A stretch of DNA of 64,000 bases. It comes from Bosea vaviloviae. GTDB lineage: Bacteria > Pseudomonadota > Alphaproteobacteria > Rhizobiales > Beijerinckiaceae. Each line of letters opens with the position of its first letter. The first letter of the stretch is position 1. The position numbers were made by a program, and so were the translations under genes. The notes under the pieces were generated by a model. It was not told the origin of the DNA, ran no database searches, and worked only from the letters and a program-made list of their open reading frames with translations. Location of the stretch: the NCBI RefSeq assembly GCF_001741865.1, contig NZ_CP017147.1:496001-560000 (forward strand). Reading direction: 5' to 3'. Positions 60,040-64,000 of this stretch are shown in pieces.

Positions 60040-60994
60040 TGCTGCCGCCTTGCTGCCATTTGCGTGTCTGGAGCCCGTACCAGGCGATGCCGATGGCAGC
60101 GAGCAGGAAGGGGATCATCGCCGTCGAGATCGCCGCGCCCTCGCCGAGTTGCCCGGCGATGATCGCACGCTGATAGGACAAGGTCGCCATCAGATGGGTC
60201 GCGTTGACCGGGCCGCCGCGCGTCAGCGCCCAGATCAACTGGAAATCGGTGAAGGTGAACAGGACGGAGAAGGTCATCACCACCGCGATGATCGGCGTCA
60301 GCAGCGGATAGGTGATGTGCCGGAAGCGCTGCCAGTTCGTGGCGCCGTCGAGCGTCGCCGCCTCGTAGAGCGAGGGCGAGACGGTCTGCAGGCCCGCCAA
60401 CAGCGTGATCGCGATAAAGGGCACGCCGCGCCAGACATTGGCGAAGATCGTCGACCAGCGCGCATTCCAGGGATCGCCGAGGAAGTTGATGTTGTGGTCG
60501 ATCCAGCCGAGCTGCCGCAGCGACCATGAGATGATCGAGAACTGCGAATCGTAGATCCACCAGAAGGCGATGGCCGAGAGCACCGTCGGCACGATGAAGG
60601 GGATCAGCACCAGCGCGCGGATCAACGCCTTGAACGGCAGGTGCTTGTTGAGCAGCAAGGCGAGATAAAGCCCGATCGCGAACTTCGCGACGCTGGCGAC
60701 CACCGTATAGAGCAGCGTGTTGAAGACCGACATCCAGAAGACGCTGTCACCGCCGAGCCACTCATAGTTCTCCAGCCCGATGAACTCGCCGGCGCGGCCG
60801 ATCTTGGTGTCGGTGAAGGAGAGCCAGACGCCGAGGAAAAGCGGGTAGCCCAGGAACAGGATCAGGATGCCGGCAGCGGGCACCATGTACCAGAATCCGA
60901 GCCAGTTGCGGCTGCTGCACAGCTTCTGCCAGGCGGAGCGCTCGCTCCTGCCCTTGGTCAGTCCGGCCGGCATCTCGATTGCTGAATTGGCCAT
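60032..60994 (-). CDS. Carbohydrate-type ABC importer, permease 1 (MalF/UgpA-like)
   Basis: 320 residues from ATG at 60994 (MANSAIEMPAGLTKGRSERS). The first helix is GFWYMVPAAGILILFLGYPL and the EAA loop region SLYEAATLDGATNWQRFRHI with TYPLLTP. The frame is open upstream to 61081 without a good start. Partner of permease 2. Confidence 0.94.
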   Translation of the reverse strand: MANSAIEMPAGLTKGRSERSAWQKLCSSRNWLGFWYMVPAAGILILFLGYPLFLGVWLSFTDTKIGRAGEFIGLENYEWLGGDSVFWMSVFNTLLYTVVASVAKFAIGLYLALLLNKHLPFKALIRALVLIPFIVPTVLSAIAFWWIYDSQFSIISWSLRQLGWIDHNINFLGDPWNARWSTIFANVWRGVPFIAITLLAGLQTVSPSLYEAATLDGATNWQRFRHITYPLLTPIIAVVMTFSVLFTFTDFQLIWALTRGGPVNATHLMATLSYQRAIIAGQLGEGAAISTAMIPFLLAAIGIAWYGLQTRKWQQGGSND

Positions 60995-61120
60995 CGCTAT
61001 TCCGGTGTCAGGATGAAAAACGGGTCCGGCCAGGCGGGCCGGATTGTGATGCGAAAGCATGTGCCGGGAGAGGCCTGCCACAACCCGCCGGAGCGGGCCG
61101 TGACAGGCGATTGTCCTGGC

Positions 61121-62422
61121 TTAGCGGTAGATGCGCTTGGCCTGCCGCTCGGCGCCGGCGATGGCGCCCTTCACGTCTTCACGTCCGGTCACATAGTTCG
61201 CGAACATGTCGACCACGATGAAATCGGCGATCGCGGAGGCTGCCTTCTCACCCAATGTGCCCAGGCCCGCAGGCGTCAGGGTACGCTTGGCGACATCGCG
61301 GTAAGGCGTCGTCTTGGGATCAGCGGTCCAGACCGGGTTGGTGTCGTATTCGCCGAGGAAATGCGACAGGTAACCCTGCGCCGCGCCGATCCACGGATTG
61401 TACTGCTTCGCATCCAGCATGAAGGCGATGAAGGCCTTGCAGGCGTTCGGCACCTTGGTGAACTGGAAGGCGAGCATCGTGAAGGGCAGATGCAGCTCGG
61501 TCGGCTTGCCCACCGGCCCGATCGGCATATAGGCGTGGTCCATATCGGCAGCGAGCTCAGGTTTCTCTTTCTTCGCCGTGACATAGACCGAGATGCCGTT
61601 GACGGTGGTGTGCAACTCGCCGGCGAGGAAAGCCTTGTTGTTCGAGGAATCGTTCCACGAGGCCGTGCCGGGAAGGAAGGTGTCGTAGAGCGCCTTGCCG
61701 TATTCCAGCGCCTTGGCGGTCTCCGGCGAATTGATGATGACCTTGTCGCTCTTGTCGACGAGATAGCCGCCGTGAGACCAGAGCAGCCAATGCATCCAGG
61801 TGTTGGCATCGCCCGAGGCGTGGCCGAACGCCATGCCGGCCGGAGTGTTGTTGGCCTTCAGCGCCTTGCAGAGCTCGAGGAAACCGGCCGTGTCCTTGGG
61901 GAATTCCTTGAACCCGGCTTTCTGCATCGAGGAGATGCGGTAATTGACCAGGCCGCCGCTGGCGGCGATCGGAATGCCGATCCATTTGTTGCCGAGCTTG
62001 CCGTAGGCCTCCGCCGAGGGGAACCAGCCGCCATGCTTCTCGCCGAGATATTTCGAGACATCCGAGAGATCGAGGCACTTCTGCGGGAAGAGATGCGGCA
62101 GCGAGTAAAGACCCCAGACCAGATCGAGCCCTTGCCCGGTATTGGCCACGACCGAGGCTTTGGGCTGCAGGTCGTCATAGGATTCATTGGTGACGGTGAT
62201 CTTGGAGCCGGTCGCCGCCTCGAAAGCCGCGACGAGCTTCATGAACTCGACGTCCTCGGCCTCGACGAAGCGCTTCCAGCGCATCAGGTTGATCTTGGCG
62301 TTCGGCTCCACCTTGAACGGCGAGGCCTGCGCCCAGGCCTTGGCATAGTCGAGCAGGTTCGTGCCGGCGCCGAGGCCCAGCGCAGCACCGCCTTTGATCA
62401 GCGATCTACGATCGAAATTCAT
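61121..62422 (-). CDS. Carbohydrate-type ABC importer, solute-binding protein
   Basis: 433 residues from ATG at 62422. GGAGG lies six bases upstream, while the other ATG at 62428 sits directly on the GGAGG, so the ribosome site decides for 62422. The signal (MNFDRRSLIKGGAALGLGAG...AWAQ) has an RR Tat-like motif. The mature part belongs to the family 1 solute-binding proteins (INLMRWKRFVEAEDVEFMKL, GLDLVWGLYSLPHLFPQKCL, AFLAGELHTTVNGISVYVTA). The ligand is unknown; sugar, polyol or sugar acid are candidates from context. Confidence 0.93.
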   Translation of the reverse strand: MNFDRRSLIKGGAALGLGAGTNLLDYAKAWAQASPFKVEPNAKINLMRWKRFVEAEDVEFMKLVAAFEAATGSKITVTNESYDDLQPKASVVANTGQGLDLVWGLYSLPHLFPQKCLDLSDVSKYLGEKHGGWFPSAEAYGKLGNKWIGIPIAASGGLVNYRISSMQKAGFKEFPKDTAGFLELCKALKANNTPAGMAFGHASGDANTWMHWLLWSHGGYLVDKSDKVIINSPETAKALEYGKALYDTFLPGTASWNDSSNNKAFLAGELHTTVNGISVYVTAKKEKPELAADMDHAYMPIGPVGKPTELHLPFTMLAFQFTKVPNACKAFIAFMLDAKQYNPWIGAAQGYLSHFLGEYDTNPVWTADPKTTPYRDVAKRTLTPAGLGTLGEKAASAIADFIVVDMFANYVTGREDVKGAIAGAERQAKRIYR

Positions 62423-62600
62423 GTTCATCCTCCCTGGGGATATGGGTCCGGCAGCTCTTTTTCGGCCGCCTTGAACCGGATCATCCGGTTTGCCTGTCAG
62501 CCCGGCCCGTTCACAAGGGAACGAGCTGCCGGGCTTGATGTCGTATCGTGGTCTCTCCTGATCGCGTGGACTGCTTGCTGCCAGCTTCGCGAAGCCGGTC

Positions 62601-63656
<1,056 letters not shown>

Positions 63657-63913
63657 GTGAGCCTTCCTTTGGACTTGCTTCCCCGAGGACATGGTGCGTC
63701 CGGGCCGAGGCCCGAGCGTTCCGTGCCGCTTGCTCTATCGGCTTCTTGTGACCGATCGATGCCAATGGCCGCAGTCCAGGCCACGCCTGTTGCGTCCAAT
63801 TTCATCTGCGATAAAGTCATACGATACGGACAGGCGTGTCAAGCGCCGGGCGCGCAGTGAAGGCGCCGGGTTTCCCGGCGTGTTTTGTTGCAATGCGGAA
63901 GGAACGCCAAGAC
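63657..63913. promoter_or_regulatory. Divergent promoter region of importer operon and right-edge regulator
   Basis: 257 bp between the ATPase start and the start at 63914. The stretch around 63810-63835 (GATAAAGTCATACGATACGG) is the only A+T-richer part, with a short CATACGATACGG motif that may hold a -10 or an operator. No coding sequence is seen. Confidence 0.4.
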
Positions 63914-64000
63914 GATGCGGGTGCGCGATTTTTCGCGGCCGACGACCTTGAACGCCGACCGCCTGTTCGGGCAGGTCGCGCAGAAACTCGCTGTCGCCAT
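63914..64000 (+). CDS. Probable GntR/FadR-type transcriptional regulator (partial, N-terminal 28 residues)
   Basis: ATG at 63914 opens MRVRDFSRPTTLNADRLFGQ followed by VAQKLAVA before the window ends. The pattern L-x-x-Q-V-A-Q-x-L matches the first helix of GntR-family winged-helix domains. A regulator reading away from an importer operon suits the context. Only 28 residues are visible, so this is a guess at family level. Confidence 0.4.

Overview
This 64 kb window is GC-rich chromosomal DNA from an alphaproteobacterium, most likely of the Hyphomicrobiales (Rhizobiales). That placement is inference. It rests on the aerobic cobaltochelatase genes cobS/cobT, CarD beside a seven-iron ferredoxin and an S4-domain protein, a CTTGAC-N17-CTATGG promoter before rpmB, DUF3108 and twin-transmembrane proteins, many solute-binding ABC cassettes, and dispersed palindromic repeats of the type common in this order. 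A Bosea-like genus is my best guess; no 16S gene is present to test it.

Layout. The left edge holds the N-terminus of a DUF6538-type tyrosine integrase beside tRNA-Arg(CCT), so a mobile element probably extends to the left. From 0.4 to 17.7 kb there are mainly housekeeping genes: a secreted nuclease-like protein, an M48 lipoprotein protease, carD-fdxA-S4-helicase on the minus strand, a prlF-yhaV toxin-antitoxin pair, an alpha/beta hydrolase, a DUF3108 protein, rpmB, a phytase-like esterase, and cobS-GFA-GNAT-cobT. From 17.9 to 38.8 kb lies an envelope/polysaccharide-like region: four glycosyltransferases, a methyltransferase, a polysaccharide deacetylase, a polysaccharide lyase and a UDP-galactopyranose-mutase-like flavoprotein. 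It also holds a tight three-gene operon: an ABC exporter with a degenerate ATPase, a cyclic-nucleotide-binding protein, and a membrane/2Fe-2S/class III cyclase fusion. A complete peptide-type ABC importer (27.6-33.6 kb) sits in the middle.

From 38.9 to 52.9 kb: an amidohydrolase followed by a spermidine/putrescine-type ABC importer, a twin-transmembrane protein, a PagL-like lipid A deacylase, a cobalamin adenosyltransferase, a rhomboid protease, etfB-etfA-3-hydroxybutyryl-CoA dehydrogenase, an HNH endonuclease, an M20 amidohydrolase, DsbB and a DedA-like protein. tRNA-Leu(CAA) at 53.0 kb is followed by about 2 kb of accessory DNA: a truncated GNAT, a parDE pair and a frameshifted relic that looks like a conjugative coupling protein. 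The last 9 kb is a catabolic region: an Asp/Glu racemase-family protein, two 3-hydroxyisobutyrate-dehydrogenase-family enzymes (one close to L-threonate dehydrogenase), a LacI regulator, a complete sugar-type ABC importer, and the start of a probable GntR-type regulator at the right edge.

The most unusual content is the cyclase / cNMP-binding / pseudo-ABC operon (21115-26379), where both the nucleotide-binding domain and the cyclase have lost canonical catalytic residues. Next is a dispersed palindromic repeat read in frame inside a glycosyltransferase gene at 18422-18535.
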